Counted from the stretch's first letter, positions 26,258-35,507 are shown. The stretch: 64,000 nucleotides of DNA from Micromonospora coxensis (GCF_900090295.1 NZ_LT607753.1:1860001-1924000), one strand, 5' to 3'. A program made the numbers and translations. The notes: generated by a model not told the origin, from the letters alone.

Positions 26258-27607
26258 CTACAGGGACAGGTAGCGCTGCCGCTCGTACGGGGTGACCTCG
26301 CGGCGGTACTGCTCCCACTCGGCGCGCTTGTTGCGCAGGAAGAAGTCGAAGACGTGCTCACCGAGCACCTCGGCGACCAGTTCGGAGCCGGCCATCACGT
26401 CGATCGCCTCGGCCAGGTTCTCCGGCAGGGCCTCGTACCCCATCGCCCGGCGCTCGGCGCTGGACAGCGACCAGACGTCGTCCTCGGCACCCGGGGGCAG
26501 CTCGTAGCCCTCCTCGATGCCCTTGAGCCCGGCGCCGAGCATCACCGCGAAGGCCAGGTACGGGTTGGTCGCCGAGTCCGGCGAGCGGACCTCCACCCGG
26601 GCCGAGTTCGGCTTGCCGTACGCGGGCACCCGGACCAGCGCCGAACGGTTCAGGTGCCCCCAGCAGACGTACGCCGGGCTCTCGGTGATCCGGTCCGGCA
26701 GCGCCTGCGGGAAGAGCCGCTTGTACGAGTTGACCCACTGGTTGGTGACCGCCGTGTACTCCCGGGCGTGGGTGAGCAGGCCGGCGATGAACGACTTGGC
26801 CACCTTCGACAGCTTCATCGGGTCGCCGGAGTCGTGGAAGGCGTTGCGCTCCCCCTCGAACAGCGACAGGTGGGTGTGCATGCCGCTGCCCGGCTGGTCG
26901 GTGAAGGGCTTCGGCATGAAGGTGGCCTGCACGCCGGTGGAGAGCGCCACCTCCTTCACCACGTGCCGGAACGTCATGATGTTGTCGGCGGTGGTCAGCG
27001 CGTCGGCGTAGCGCAGGTCGATCTCCTGCTGGCCGGGGGCGACCTCGTGGTGGCTGAACTCCACCGAGATGCCGATCCGCTCCAGGGCGAGCACCGCCTG
27101 GCGGCGGAAGTCACGGGCGACGGCGTGCGTGGTGTGCTCGAAGTAGCCGCCGGTGTCCACCGGGGTCGGCACCGAGCCGTCCATCGGGCCGTTCTCCAGC
27201 AGGAAGAACTCGATCTCCGGGTGGGTGTAGAAGGTGAAGCCCTTCTCGGCCGCCTTGGACAGCATCCGGCGCAGCACGTGGCGCGGGTCGGCCCAGGACG
27301 GGCTGCCGTCGGGCAGCAGGATGTCGCAGAACATCCGGGCGCTCTCGCCGCTGACCCCGCCCTCGAAGGGGAAGACCTGGAAGGTGGTCGGGTCGGGCAT
27401 GGCCACCATGTCGGACTCGAAGACCCGGGCGAAGCCCTCGATCGCCGAGCCGTCGAAGCCGATGCCCTCCTCGAAGGCGGCCTCCAGCTCGGCGGGCGCC
27501 ACCGACACGCTCTTGAGGGTGCCGAGCACGTCGGTGAACCACAGCCGGACGAACCGGATGTCGCGCTCTTCCAGCGTACGGAGGACGAACTCCTGCTGAC
27601 GGTCCAC
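26258..27607 (-). CDS. glnA2: Glutamine synthetase GlnA2 (GSI-alpha, not adenylylated)
   Basis: 449 aa from GTG 27607 (GGAAGG upstream), which gives the conserved N-terminus VDRQQEFVLRTLEERDI. Family motifs are GFDGSAIEGF, HPEIEFFLLE, FMPKPFTDQPGSGMH and SALVRVPAYG. Where GlnA1 has the adenylylation tyrosine, this protein reads ELPPGAEDDVWSLS, with no tyrosine, so GlnE cannot regulate it in that way. Gene order after glnE matches Rv2222c. The actinobacterial GlnA2 is not essential for glutamine supply in M. tuberculosis, and in Streptomyces some GlnA-like paralogues act on polyamines; a true glutamine synthetase role is therefore likely but not proven. Confidence 0.93.
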   Translation of the reverse strand: MDRQQEFVLRTLEERDIRFVRLWFTDVLGTLKSVSVAPAELEAAFEEGIGFDGSAIEGFARVFESDMVAMPDPTTFQVFPFEGGVSGESARMFCDILLPDGSPSWADPRHVLRRMLSKAAEKGFTFYTHPEIEFFLLENGPMDGSVPTPVDTGGYFEHTTHAVARDFRRQAVLALERIGISVEFSHHEVAPGQQEIDLRYADALTTADNIMTFRHVVKEVALSTGVQATFMPKPFTDQPGSGMHTHLSLFEGERNAFHDSGDPMKLSKVAKSFIAGLLTHAREYTAVTNQWVNSYKRLFPQALPDRITESPAYVCWGHLNRSALVRVPAYGKPNSARVEVRSPDSATNPYLAFAVMLGAGLKGIEEGYELPPGAEDDVWSLSSAERRAMGYEALPENLAEAIDVMAGSELVAEVLGEHVFDFFLRNKRAEWEQYRREVTPYERQRYLSL

Positions 27608-27686
27608 TTCCCCAACCTTCCGCGACACTCTTGTCCGCCTTCGACCGGGCTTCACCCGACCTGACCGCCCAGTGTCCCCGGGCCTC

Positions 27687-27702
27687 GTTACGCCGACGTT
27701 AC
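27687..27702. promoter_or_regulatory. GTTAC-n6-GTTAC direct repeat between glnA2 and nadE
   Basis: Two GTTAC units with an 11-nt period. On the glnA2 strand they read GTAAC-n6-GTAAC, one base from half a GlnR box, and lie 80-95 nt before the glnA2 start. The other half of a full box is not recognisable. Confidence 0.35.
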
Positions 27703-27821
27703 GCGACCGGCCGCCGCCCGTCCTGCCGTGTCCCGCCGGACGGTGTCCGACCGCGCCGGGGTGGCGGCCGTCTCCCCGGAGGGGCCGGATCGGCGTGCGC
27801 GGGCTGGGGCAAGATGAGGAC

Positions 27822-29582
27822 ATGCCCACCCTGCGTCTCGCCCTGTCCCAGGTCAACCCGACCGTCGGCGACCTCGCCGGCAACGCCGAGCTGGTCCGCT
27901 CCTGGACCCGCCGGGCCGCCGACGCCGGCGCGCAGCTCGTCGCCTTCCCGGAGATGATGCTGACCGGCTACCCGGTCGAGGACCTGGTCTTCCGCCGCTC
28001 CTTCGTGGCGGCGTCGCAGGCCGCGCTGCGGCAGCTCGCCGCCGACCTCGCCGCCGACGGTCTCGGTGACCTGCCGGTGGTGGTCGGCTACCTGGACGCG
28101 GACGGTCCCCCGCAGGTCGCCGGGGACGCCGAGCCGGGGCGGGGAGCGCGCAACGCCGCCGCGCTGCTGCACCGGGGCGGGATCGCCGCCACCTACTTCA
28201 AGCACCACCTGCCCAACTACGGCGTCTTCGACGAGGACCGCTACTTCGTGCCCGGCGACGCGCTGACGGTGGTGCGCGTCGGCGGGGTGGACGTCGCGCT
28301 GACCATCTGCGAGGACCTCTGGCAGGCCGGCGGCCCGTTCGCGGTGGCCCGGCAGGCCGGCGTGGGGCTGGTCGTCAACATCAACGGCTCGCCGTACGAG
28401 CTGAACAAGGACGACGTCCGGCTGCCGCTGGTGCGCCGCCGGGCCGCCGAGGCCGGGGCCACCATCGCGTACGTCAACATGGTCGGCGGCCAGGACGAGC
28501 TGGTCTTCGAGGGCGACTCGATGATCGTGACGGCCGACGGCACGCTGCTCACCCGCGCCCCGCAGTTCGTCGAGCACCTGCTGGTGCACGACGTCGAGCT
28601 GCCCGGGGCGGGCCCGGTCGGGGCGGAGACCGAGCAGCTGGCCGACGGGATGCAGGTGCTGCGGCGTACCGTCGAGGCGATCCCGGCGGCCCCGGCGGGC
28701 CCGGCGGCCGACGGCGGGACGATGGCGCCGGTCGCCGACGAGGCCGAGGTCTGGCAGGCGCTGGTGCTGGGCCTGCGCGACTACGTCAACAAGAACCGCT
28801 TCCCCTCGGTGGTGCTCGGGCTCTCCGGCGGCATCGACTCGGCGGTGGTGGCGGCGATCGCGGTGGACGCGCTCGGGCCGGACCGGGTGGTCGGCGTCTC
28901 CCTGCCCAGCCAGCACTCCTCCGAGCACTCCCGCGCCGACGCCGAGGACCTGGCCAAGCGGACCGGCCTGGACTACCGGATCGAGCCGATCCAGCCGATG
29001 GTGGACACCTTCCTGGCCAACATGTCGCTGTCCGGGGTGGCGGTGGAGAACCTCCAGGCCCGGGTCCGCGGCGTGATCCTGATGGCGCTGTCGAACCAGG
29101 AGGGCCACCTCGTCCTCACCACCGGCAACAAGAGCGAGCTGGCGGTCGGCTACTCCACCCTGTACGGCGACTCGGTGGGCGGCTTCAACCCGGTCAAGGA
29201 CGTCTGGAAGACGCTGATCTGGCGGCTGGCGAAGTGGCGCAACGCCGACGCCGCCGCCCGGGGCGAGACCCCGCCGATCCCGGAGAGCTCGATCGGCAAG
29301 CCGCCGTCGGCGGAGCTGAGCCCCGGCCAGCTCGACAGCGACAGCCTGCCCGAGTACGACGTGCTCGACCCGATCCTGATCGGCTACGTCGACGGCGACC
29401 TGGGCCGCGACGGGCTGATCTCCTCCGGGCACGACCCGGCGGTGGTGGACAAGGTGCTCCGGCTGGTGGACATCGCCGAGTACAAGCGGCGGCAGTCCGC
29501 TCCGGGCACGAAGATCTCCATGAAGGCGTTCGGCCGGGACCGCCGGCTGCCGATCACCAACCGCTGGCGCGAGCACGGCTGA
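27822..29582 (+). CDS. nadE: Glutamine-dependent NAD+ synthetase
   Basis: 586 aa from ATG 27822 (GAGGA before it), the length expected for the two-domain enzyme. It makes NAD+ from deamido-NAD+, ATP and glutamine. The N-terminal nitrilase-type domain has the triad Glu44 ([10 protein letters not shown]), Lys127 ([11 protein letters not shown]) and Cys163 (LTICEDLW), which releases ammonia; the C-terminal synthetase has the P-loop SGGIDS at 335-340 and [18 protein letters not shown]. Ammonia is channelled between domains in the octamer. It is divergent from glnA2. A hairpin lies between it and panB. Confidence 0.96.
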   Translation: MPTLRLALSQVNPTVGDLAGNAELVRSWTRRAADAGAQLVAFPEMMLTGYPVEDLVFRRSFVAASQAALRQLAADLAADGLGDLPVVVGYLDADGPPQVAGDAEPGRGARNAAALLHRGGIAATYFKHHLPNYGVFDEDRYFVPGDALTVVRVGGVDVALTICEDLWQAGGPFAVARQAGVGLVVNINGSPYELNKDDVRLPLVRRRAAEAGATIAYVNMVGGQDELVFEGDSMIVTADGTLLTRAPQFVEHLLVHDVELPGAGPVGAETEQLADGMQVLRRTVEAIPAAPAGPAADGGTMAPVADEAEVWQALVLGLRDYVNKNRFPSVVLGLSGGIDSAVVAAIAVDALGPDRVVGVSLPSQHSSEHSRADAEDLAKRTGLDYRIEPIQPMVDTFLANMSLSGVAVENLQARVRGVILMALSNQEGHLVLTTGNKSELAVGYSTLYGDSVGGFNPVKDVWKTLIWRLAKWRNADAAARGETPPIPESSIGKPPSAELSPGQLDSDSLPEYDVLDPILIGYVDGDLGRDGLISSGHDPAVVDKVLRLVDIAEYKRRQSAPGTKISMKAFGRDRRLPITNRWREHG

Positions 29583-29645
29583 TCCGCTCCCGCCGCGTCC
29601 GGGCGCTCACCGCACCGGCGAGGGGGCGCGCCACGTGGGCCGTGA

Positions 29646-29687
29646 GGCGGCGGGGTGGAGTGAAATCCTGCACTCCGCCCTGCCGCC
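29646..29687 (+). terminator. Hairpin between nadE and panB
   Basis: GGCGGCGGGGTGGAGTG pairs with CACTCCGCCCTGCCGCC across an 8-nt loop, 15 of 17 positions matching. It lies 64 nt after nadE and 74 nt before panB, and may terminate nadE or attenuate read-through into panB. Confidence 0.5.
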
Positions 29688-29761
29688 GACGGCCGGCGCG
29701 GTGCGACGATCGCGGCGGAACCCGGGGACCGCGAAGGCGGCCTCGAGGAAAGGAGACAGTC

Positions 29762-30607
29762 ATGGTGGAGTCCACCCCGCCCGAGGTGACCGCCCTCTAC
29801 GGCGGTCCGGCCACCCGACGGGTGCGTACCCGCGACCTGATCGCTGCCAAGGAGCGCGGCGAGCGCTGGTCGATGCTCACCTCGTACGACCAGTACACGG
29901 CCGGCATCTTCGACGCCGCCGGCATCCCGGTGTTGCTGGTCGGCGACTCGGCGGCGAACAACGTCTTCGGCTACGAGACCACCCTGCCGGTCACCGCCGA
30001 GGAACTGCTGCCGCTGGTCCGGGCCGTGGTCCGGGCGACGAAGCAGTCGCTGGTCGTCGGCGACCTGCCCTTCGGCTCGTACGAGGAGGGGCCGACGCAG
30101 GCGCTGCGCACGGCGGTGCGGTTCATGAAGGAGGGTGGCTGCCACGCGGTGAAGCTGGAGGGCGGCCGGCGCTGCGCCGCGCAGATCGCCGCGATCGTCG
30201 GCGCGGGCATCCCGGTGATGGCCCACATCGGCTTCACCCCGCAGAGCGAGCACACCCTGGGCGGCTACCGGGTGCAGGGGCGCGGCGACGCGGCCGACGA
30301 GGTGCTGGCCGACGCGCACGCGGTGGCCGAGGCGGGCGCGTTCGCGGTGGTGCTGGAGATGGTGCCGGGCGAGGTGGCCAAGCGGATCACCGCGGAGCTG
30401 CCCATCCCCACCGTCGGCATCGGCGCCGGGCCGGACACCGACGCGCAGGTGCTGGTCTGGCAGGACATGGCCGGTCTGCGCACCGGCCGGGCGCCCCGGT
30501 TCGTCAAGCGCTACGCCGACCTGGCCGGCGTGCTGACCGAGGCGACCCGCCGCTTCGCCGACGAGGTCCGGGGCGGCGAGTTCCCCGCCGCCGAGCACAC
30601 CTTCTGA
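29762..30607 (+). CDS. panB: 3-methyl-2-oxobutanoate hydroxymethyltransferase (ketopantoate synthesis)
   Basis: 281 aa from ATG 29762 (AAAGGAG, 6 nt spacing). PanB adds a hydroxymethyl group from methylene-tetrahydrofolate to ketoisovalerate, the first step to pantothenate and CoA. Family motifs in order: [31 protein letters not shown], metal-binding [24 protein letters not shown] and [20 protein letters not shown]. The position downstream of glnA2/nadE matches Rv2225. A good hairpin follows the gene. Confidence 0.97.
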   Translation: MVESTPPEVTALYGGPATRRVRTRDLIAAKERGERWSMLTSYDQYTAGIFDAAGIPVLLVGDSAANNVFGYETTLPVTAEELLPLVRAVVRATKQSLVVGDLPFGSYEEGPTQALRTAVRFMKEGGCHAVKLEGGRRCAAQIAAIVGAGIPVMAHIGFTPQSEHTLGGYRVQGRGDAADEVLADAHAVAEAGAFAVVLEMVPGEVAKRITAELPIPTVGIGAGPDTDAQVLVWQDMAGLRTGRAPRFVKRYADLAGVLTEATRRFADEVRGGEFPAAEHTF

Positions 30608-30614
30608 GCCCGGA

Positions 30615-30649
30615 GCCGGTGGACGGCGGCCCGCCCGTCGTCCACCGGC
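30615..30649 (+). terminator. panB terminator hairpin
   Basis: An 11-bp perfect stem (GCCGGTGGACG / CGTCCACCGGC) with a 13-nt loop, 8 nt after the panB stop. Confidence 0.65.
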
Positions 30650-30681
30650 CGGGCCGATCCGTCCCCGGTGGAGGCAGCGGC

Positions 30682-30687
30682 TAGGGT
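30682..30687 (+). promoter_or_regulatory. -10 hexamer TAGGGT of a probable leaderless promoter
   Basis: TAGGGT ends 8 nt before the GTG of the lipoprotein gene. Confidence 0.6.
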
Positions 30688-30695
30688 ACCCACCC

Positions 30696-31193
30696 GTGAA
30701 TCGTGCTCGTTTCCTCACCATTGTCCTGGCCTGCGCCTCCGTGGTGGCGCTCTCCGCGTGTGGCGGGGAGGAACCGTCGCCGGTGACGTTGCCCTCGCCG
30801 TCGGCCACCGCGTCCGCCACCACCGGGGCCCCGTCCGAGTCCCCCTCCGCCGCCGCCGCGGATCCCGCCGCGGACAAGAAGCTCTGCGCGTCGGCGAAGA
30901 AGATCGCCGACGACTCGCGCAGCGCCGTCGTGAAGGCCGCGACGTCGGGCGCCGACCCGACGCCGGCGCTGAAGCAGGCGTACACCGACATGGCGAAGGG
31001 GATGGCGGCGACCGCCGCGACCGGCGCCGCCGGCAGCGAGGTGACCGCCGCGCTGACCGCGTTCGGCACCGAGGCCGGCAAGGTGGCGACCGCCGCGGAC
31101 ATGACCACGGCGGCGGACAGCCCCGCCTTCCAGCAGGCCGGCACGAAGGCCAACGCCGCCTGCAGGAAGGTCGGCGTCGACCTCAACTTCTGA
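30696..31193 (+). CDS. Small secreted lipoprotein
   Basis: 165 aa from GTG 30696. The signal peptide FLTIVLACASVVALSAC ends in a lipobox (LSAC, Cys22), so the mature protein should be lipid-anchored outside the membrane. A Ser/Thr/Pro/Ala-rich spacer (about 28-58) is followed by a helical domain with two cysteines (KKLCASAKKI and ANAACRKVG) that could form a disulfide. I do not recognise the family. It has its own leaderless promoter after the panB terminator and converges on the F420 reductase gene. Confidence 0.8.
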   Translation: MNRARFLTIVLACASVVALSACGGEEPSPVTLPSPSATASATTGAPSESPSAAAADPAADKKLCASAKKIADDSRSAVVKAATSGADPTPALKQAYTDMAKGMAATAATGAAGSEVTAALTAFGTEAGKVATAADMTTAADSPAFQQAGTKANAACRKVGVDLNF

Positions 31194-31249
31194 GCCGTAT
31201 CCGCCGGGGGTCGTGGCAGGTCGTCCTTCCACGCCTCCCGGCGCGGCGG

Positions 31250-31948
31250 TCAGAGGTCGGTGACGCGGATGCCGGCGTGCGCCTTGTAGCGCTTGTTGAT
31301 GGCGATCAGGTTGGCGGTGAACGCCTCGATCTGGTGGGCGTTGCGCAGCCGGCCGGCGTAGATGCCGCGCATGCCGGGGATCCGGGCGGCCAGCGCGCCG
31401 ACGATGTCGACCAGTTCCCGGTCCTCGGTGCAGATCAGCACGTCCAGGTCGATCCGGTCGATCTCCGGGTCGGCCAGCAGCGGGGCGCTGACGTGGTTGA
31501 AGGCCGCGCAGACCCGGGAGTCCGGCAGCAGGGCGGCGGCCTGCTGCACGGCGCTGCCCTCGGCGACGGTCAGGGCGTACGGGCCCTGCTTGTCGAAGCC
31601 GAGCGGGTTGACGCAGTCCACCACGATCTTGCCGGCGAGCGGCTCGGCCAGCTCGGCGACGGTGGCCGCGTGCCCGTCCCAGGGCACCGCGACGACGACC
31701 ACGTCGCTGCGGCGGGCGACCTCGGCGTTGCCGGCCCCGCTCACCTCGGCCCCGGCCGGCATCCCCGGCAGCGCCGCGATCTCGGCGGCGGCCTGCGCGG
31801 CGCGCTCGGCGGTACGGGAGCCGATCAGCACCGTCTGTCCGGCCCGGGCGAACCGGTAGGCGAGACCCCGCCCCTGGTCGCCGGTGCCACCGATGATGCC
31901 GACGGTCAGCCCGGAGACGTCGGGCAGCGTGGTCGCGTCGTAAGCCAT
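31250..31948 (-). CDS. npdG: NADPH-dependent F420 reductase
   Basis: 232 aa from ATG 31948 (GAGGAT before it). It moves hydride between NADPH and coenzyme F420 and so fills the F420H2 pool. The N-terminal Rossmann motif is VGIIGGTGDQGRGLAYRFA and the NADP-phosphate site is IGSRTAERA; VVVAVPWDGHA, VVDCVNPLGFD and VCAAFNHVSAPLL follow as in the Fno/NpdG family. F420 chemistry is typical of actinobacteria. The 208 nt before it (31949-32156) are C-rich with short CCACCCTGCCGC repeats and hold no gene. Confidence 0.93.
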   Translation of the reverse strand: MAYDATTLPDVSGLTVGIIGGTGDQGRGLAYRFARAGQTVLIGSRTAERAAQAAAEIAALPGMPAGAEVSGAGNAEVARRSDVVVVAVPWDGHAATVAELAEPLAGKIVVDCVNPLGFDKQGPYALTVAEGSAVQQAAALLPDSRVCAAFNHVSAPLLADPEIDRIDLDVLICTEDRELVDIVGALAARIPGMRGIYAGRLRNAHQIEAFTANLIAINKRYKAHAGIRVTDL

Positions 31949-31989
31949 GCGGTCATCCTCGCAAACCGTCCCGCCCGCCAGCAGCGTCC

Positions 31990-32060
31990 GGCGCTGTGAC
32001 AATGCCCGCTGCCCCACCCTGCCGCTGCCCACCCTGCCGCCCTGCCGCTGTCCGGCCCGG
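31990..32060. repeat. C-rich short direct repeats in an intergenic region
   Basis: Repeated CCACCCTGCCGC / CCCTGCCGCTG units on the plus strand between the F420 reductase start and the ribonuclease stop. No coding or hairpin function is apparent. Confidence 0.4.
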
Positions 32061-32156
32061 CCTGCCCCGGCCCGACCCGCCGCTACCTTCGCTGCCGCTC
32101 TCCGGCCTGTCCTGCCCGCCTGCCGGTTCGCGGCGCTGGACGGCGTGCGAGCGGGG

Positions 32157-33590
32157 TCAGGCGCGTTCGAAGGTCACCGCGCGCCGCACCGGGTCGGCGG
32201 TGACCAGGCGGACCCGGATCCGCTCGCCCAGCGGCAGCTCGCCGACGCAGCGCGCGCGGACCGGTGGGTCGTCCAGCGCCACCGTGCCGCCGGGCTGCCG
32301 GCCCGGCTTCGGCTGCCCGTTCGGCGGGGCGTCGACGTCGAGCACGGCGGCGGAGAAGGTCTCCCCCACCCGGTGCTCCAGCAGCACCGCCTCGGCCAGT
32401 TCGATCGCGCCCCGGGTGGCCGCCCCCGCCGTACGGTCCGTCGTGGCCATCACCTCGGGCAGCTTCGGCAACGCCGCCCGGGCCCAGTCCGGCACCGCCC
32501 GCCCCTCGTGCAGGGCCAGGCAGACCTCCGTGGCGTACCGGTCGGCCAGCCGGCGCAGCGGGGCCGTGACGTGGGCGTACGACGCCGCCACCCCGCCGTG
32601 CCCGGGCTGCTCGGGCGGCGGGCCGTCGAAGGCCGTGTACGCCGCGCCCCGCATCAGCTCGGCCGCCTGGTCGATGAAGGCCGCCGCCCGGGGCTGCGAG
32701 GCGTCCAGCCCGACCAGCAGCTCACCGACGCCGGTCCCGTCCGGCCACTGCACGCCCAGCGGGGCGGCCGCGGCGCGCAGCCGGGCCACCGCCTCCGGCT
32801 TCGGCGGCGGCATCGTCCGCAACAGCCCGATCCCGCCGGCCAGCATGATGTCGGCGGCGGCCATCCCGGTGAGCAGCGAGATCTGCGCGTTGTGGTCCTC
32901 CATCGGCACCGGGCCGCGCAGCACCAGCCGCCAGCCGTCGCCGTCGGGCTCGACGTCCTGCTCGGGCAGGGGCAGGTTCACCGCGCCCCGGCGCAGCCCA
33001 CGCTCGGTCAGCAGGGCACCGATCTCGGGCAGCAGGGCGATCGGCTCGGGCAGCGTCCCGGCGTCGGCGGCGGCCTGCACCCCGACGTAGTCGAGCTTGG
33101 CGCGGCTGCGTACCCGGGCGCGCTCCAGCGCGACGGCGACCGTCGCGCCGTCGCCGTCGAGGTCGATGGTCCAGACCACCGCCGCCCGGTCGACGTCGGG
33201 CAGCAGGCTGGCCGCGCCCTCGCTGAGCGTGTGCGGGTGCAGCGGCACGTTGCCGTCGGGCAGGTAGACGGTCTGCCCGCGCCGCCAGGTCTCCTCCTCC
33301 AGCGCGCCGCCGGGGCGGACGTGCGCGGCGACGTCGGCGATGGCGTACCGCACCCGGTAGCCCCCGCCGGGGCGGCGGCTGAGGTGCATCGCCTGGTCGA
33401 GGTCACGCGAGGTCGCCGGGTCGACCGTGACGAACGCGACGTCGGTGCGGTCGGCCCCGGCGGGTGGCCCGGCGGCCGCCGCCTCGTCCGCCTCGCGCTG
33501 CGCCGCGGCCGGGAAGCCCTCGGGCAGTCCCAGCTCACGGCGCAGCGCGCCGAAGTCGATGCGGGGCGCCACTACACGTCGGATGACCAC
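32157..33590 (-). CDS. RNB-domain (RNase II/R family) 3'-5' exoribonuclease, short form
   Basis: 477 aa from GTG 33590. The catalytic RNB domain holds the metal-binding aspartates in DPATSRDLDQAMHL (Asp57, Asp63, Asp65) and continues with YAIADVAAHV, LPDGNVPLHPHTLSEGAASLL and YAHVTAPLRRLADRYA. The N-terminal cold-shock domains and the C-terminal S1 domain of full-length RNase II/R are missing or reduced to a short C-terminal beta segment. It should degrade RNA from the 3' end in the cytoplasm. This short form is common in actinobacteria. Confidence 0.92.
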   Translation of the reverse strand: MVIRRVVAPRIDFGALRRELGLPEGFPAAAQREADEAAAAGPPAGADRTDVAFVTVDPATSRDLDQAMHLSRRPGGGYRVRYAIADVAAHVRPGGALEEETWRRGQTVYLPDGNVPLHPHTLSEGAASLLPDVDRAAVVWTIDLDGDGATVAVALERARVRSRAKLDYVGVQAAADAGTLPEPIALLPEIGALLTERGLRRGAVNLPLPEQDVEPDGDGWRLVLRGPVPMEDHNAQISLLTGMAAADIMLAGGIGLLRTMPPPKPEAVARLRAAAAPLGVQWPDGTGVGELLVGLDASQPRAAAFIDQAAELMRGAAYTAFDGPPPEQPGHGGVAASYAHVTAPLRRLADRYATEVCLALHEGRAVPDWARAALPKLPEVMATTDRTAGAATRGAIELAEAVLLEHRVGETFSAAVLDVDAPPNGQPKPGRQPGGTVALDDPPVRARCVGELPLGERIRVRLVTADPVRRAVTFERA

Positions 33591-33656
33591 GGGCTCAATC
33601 CTGGCAGCCCGGCCGAAGATCCGCTCTCCGGCGTGTCGGCGGCGTTCGTCGTACGG

Positions 33657-34553
33657 TCAGCCGGTGGCCTTGCGGGCGCGGGACCGGGCGCCGGCGGGCG
33701 CGGCGGCTCGGGCGGTGGCCGTACGCGAAGGGGCCTTGCGGGCGGTGACCTTCTTGGCGGTGACCTTCTTCGCGGGCGCCTTCTTCGCCGCCGCCTTGCG
33801 CGCGGTCGTCGAGGAGGTCGCGGTGGCCTTCTTCGCGGGGGCCTTCTTGGCAGTCGTCTTCGAGGCCGGCGCCGTCCTGGCGGTGGTCTTCTTCGCCGGG
33901 GCCTTCTTCGCCGCCGTGGTCGTCTTCTTCGCGGCGGTGGTCTTCTTCGCCGCGCCGGTGGTCTTCTTGACCGCGGCGGTGGCCTTGCGGCCGGTGGAGG
34001 TGACCTTGCGGGCGGCGGCCGTCGACTTCGCGGCCGTGGTCCTCTTCGCCGTCGCGGGGGCCTTCTTCGCCGCGGCCGTGGTCCTCTTCGCCGTCGCGGG
34101 GGCCTTCTTCGCCGCGGCCGTGGTCTTCTTCGCGGCGGCGGTCGTCTTCTTCGCCCCGGCCGTGGTCCTGGCCGCGGTGGTCTTCTTCGCCGCGGCCGTG
34201 GTCCGGGTGGCGGCCTTCTTCGCGGGGGCCTTCTTCGCCGTGGTCCTGGTCGCCGGGGCCGTCCTGGTCGTCGTCCTGGTGGTGGTCTTCTTCGCCGGAG
34301 CCTTCTTCGCCGCCGTGGTCGTCTTCTTCGCGGCGGTGGTCCGCCTGGTCGCGGTCGCCGTGGTGGCCGGGGACCGCCCCGACCCGGCGCCCGCCGCGCT
34401 GGGCGACGCCTTGCCGGCCGGCGCCTTCCGGGCCGCCGCCGTGGCCGTGGTGGTCCGGCGTGCCGCGGTGCTCCGGGTCGCGCCGGCGGTCCGCGCCGCC
34501 GCGGCGGACTTCTTGGCGGCCGGGCGGGTGGTGGCCTGTTGTGCTTCGGCCAT
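33657..34553 (-). CDS. Histone H1-like Lys/Ala/Thr-rich DNA-binding protein
   Basis: 298 aa from ATG 34553 (AGGAGG upstream). Nearly the whole protein is low-complexity, made of KKTTAAKKAPAKK-type units like the tail of histone H1 and of actinobacterial HupS-type HU proteins, but with no HU fold at the N-terminus. Such tails bind DNA through charge and may compact the nucleoid. Two identical 42-bp units (34033-34116) show recent repeat growth. The opposite strand is open for its whole length only because of this composition. It lies between the RNB gene and a small gene on the same strand. Confidence 0.85.
   Translation of the reverse strand: MAEAQQATTRPAAKKSAAAARTAGATRSTAARRTTTATAAARKAPAGKASPSAAGAGSGRSPATTATATRRTTAAKKTTTAAKKAPAKKTTTRTTTRTAPATRTTAKKAPAKKAATRTTAAAKKTTAARTTAGAKKTTAAAKKTTAAAKKAPATAKRTTAAAKKAPATAKRTTAAKSTAAARKVTSTGRKATAAVKKTTGAAKKTTAAKKTTTAAKKAPAKKTTARTAPASKTTAKKAPAKKATATSSTTARKAAAKKAPAKKVTAKKVTARKAPSRTATARAAAPAGARSRARKATG
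34033..34116. repeat. Perfect 42-bp tandem repeat, two copies
   Basis: 34033-34074 and 34075-34116 are identical and encode a 14-residue unit (TTAAAKKAPATAKR) of the H1-like protein. A diverged third copy follows. Confidence 0.85.
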
Positions 34554-34636
34554 CTCGGTTCCCTCCTTGGGGACATGCGCTCGCGTGCCCCGCCACGGAG
34601 GCACGGAGTTCCTCGACGCGGGCCGTCCCGCGCCGT

Positions 34637-34840
34637 TTATCTGCCCTCCCCGGCCCAGCGGGCGTCCTCGGCCTCCCACGCCTCGTTGCGCTCCCGCACC
34701 TTCTGCAGGGCGCCCTCCGCGTCGGCAGCCGAGTCGTACGGTCCGAGAACGTGCTTCGCAGGGCACACGTCGGCATCGGTCTCGACCCGGTGGTGTCGCG
34801 TGCACCAGTAGTAGTGCCCACCACTTCCGCTGTCGTTCAT
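34637..34840 (-). CDS. Small conserved hypothetical protein, 67 aa
   Basis: Starts at ATG 34840 with only a weak ribosome site. It begins MNDSGSGGHYYWCTRHHRVE and contains DVCPAKHVLGPYDS, giving two cysteines and several histidines that could bind a metal, then a charged helix (ALQKVRERNEAWEAEDARW). It resembles short actinobacterial proteins with a SPOR-like tail, but I cannot name a family. A small hairpin (CGCGGG/CCCGCG near 34616-34631) lies between it and the H1-like gene downstream. Confidence 0.7.
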   Translation of the reverse strand: MNDSGSGGHYYWCTRHHRVETDADVCPAKHVLGPYDSAADAEGALQKVRERNEAWEAEDARWAGEGR

Positions 34841-34988
34841 GAGATCACTGTGCACCGGGAGCAGCCCGGCCGCCACCGGATCGCGCAAATACCCGTGCCC
34901 TCTCCACAGTAGACGTGCTGTCGGGCGGGCGGGCCCGGAACGGCGGAACCCGTGCCCCGGTGCGACGGGGCAGCCGGAGCGGGGGTCC

Positions 34989-35438
34989 GTGGCGGAGAAT
35001 CCGGGCGTGCGTTTCGGGGGAGGAAGATCGGCACGGGCGCGGCGTGGCCTGGTCGCCGTGGGCGTGGTGGCGGTGCTGGCCGTGACGGTGGTGACGGTGG
35101 TGGCGCCGGTGCTGCGGGACCGCTCGCAGCACCGGCTGGAGCAGCGGGCGGACCGGGCGGTGACCGCGACCGCGCAGCGGACCCGGTCACAACTGCTGGC
35201 CGATCCGACGGCGGGGCAGGCGGCGCTGCGCCGGGTCGCCGACGGGATCGACGGGGTCGAGGTGCTCGCCGTGGAGTCCGGCGCCGCCGGGGTCCGGCTG
35301 GTCTTCCAGGTACGCGTGGCGAAGACCGCCACGAGCCTGTTCGGCTGGCAGCGGGCCACCGCGGCGGGGTGCTTCGCGCAGGTGGTGGGTCCGGGCCCCG
35401 GGCCGGCGGCGATGGAGCGGGTGTCCTGCCCGACCTGA
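34989..35438 (+). CDS. Single-pass membrane protein of unknown function
   Basis: 149 aa from GTG 34989, without a strong ribosome site; other in-frame GTGs are possible. One membrane helix (RGLVAVGVVAVLAVTVVTVVAPVL, about residues 19-42) follows a basic N-terminus, so the rest lies outside the cytoplasm. The outer part is helical then beta-rich and ends with a cysteine pair (AGCFAQ and RVSCPT). Not recognised. Divergent from the 67-aa gene. Confidence 0.6.
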   Translation: MAENPGVRFGGGRSARARRGLVAVGVVAVLAVTVVTVVAPVLRDRSQHRLEQRADRAVTATAQRTRSQLLADPTAGQAALRRVADGIDGVEVLAVESGAAGVRLVFQVRVAKTATSLFGWQRATAAGCFAQVVGPGPGPAAMERVSCPT

Positions 35439-35439
35439 C

Positions 35440-35482
35440 GGCACGGCGGGACGGGCGGTCGGCGGCACGGCGGGACGGGCGG
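35440..35482. repeat. Two copies of a 19-nt direct repeat before the Nudix gene
   Basis: GGCACGGCGGGACGGGCGG occurs at 35440-35458 and 35464-35482 (24-nt period), just after one gene and just before the -10 hexamer of the next. Confidence 0.6.
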
Positions 35483-35495
35483 CGCGGGCGGCGGT

Positions 35496-35501
35496 TAGGG
35501 T
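35496..35501 (+). promoter_or_regulatory. -10 hexamer TAGGGT of a probable leaderless promoter
   Basis: TAGGGT ends 6 nt before the ATG of the Nudix gene. Confidence 0.6.
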
Positions 35502-35507
35502 CGCCGG

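Noticed and set aside
33572..34576. Arg/Pro-rich 334-residue and 471-residue frames over the H1-like gene
   Set aside because: Alternative readings of the same Lys/Ala repeats; only the 298-aa frame has AGGAGG and a sensible composition.
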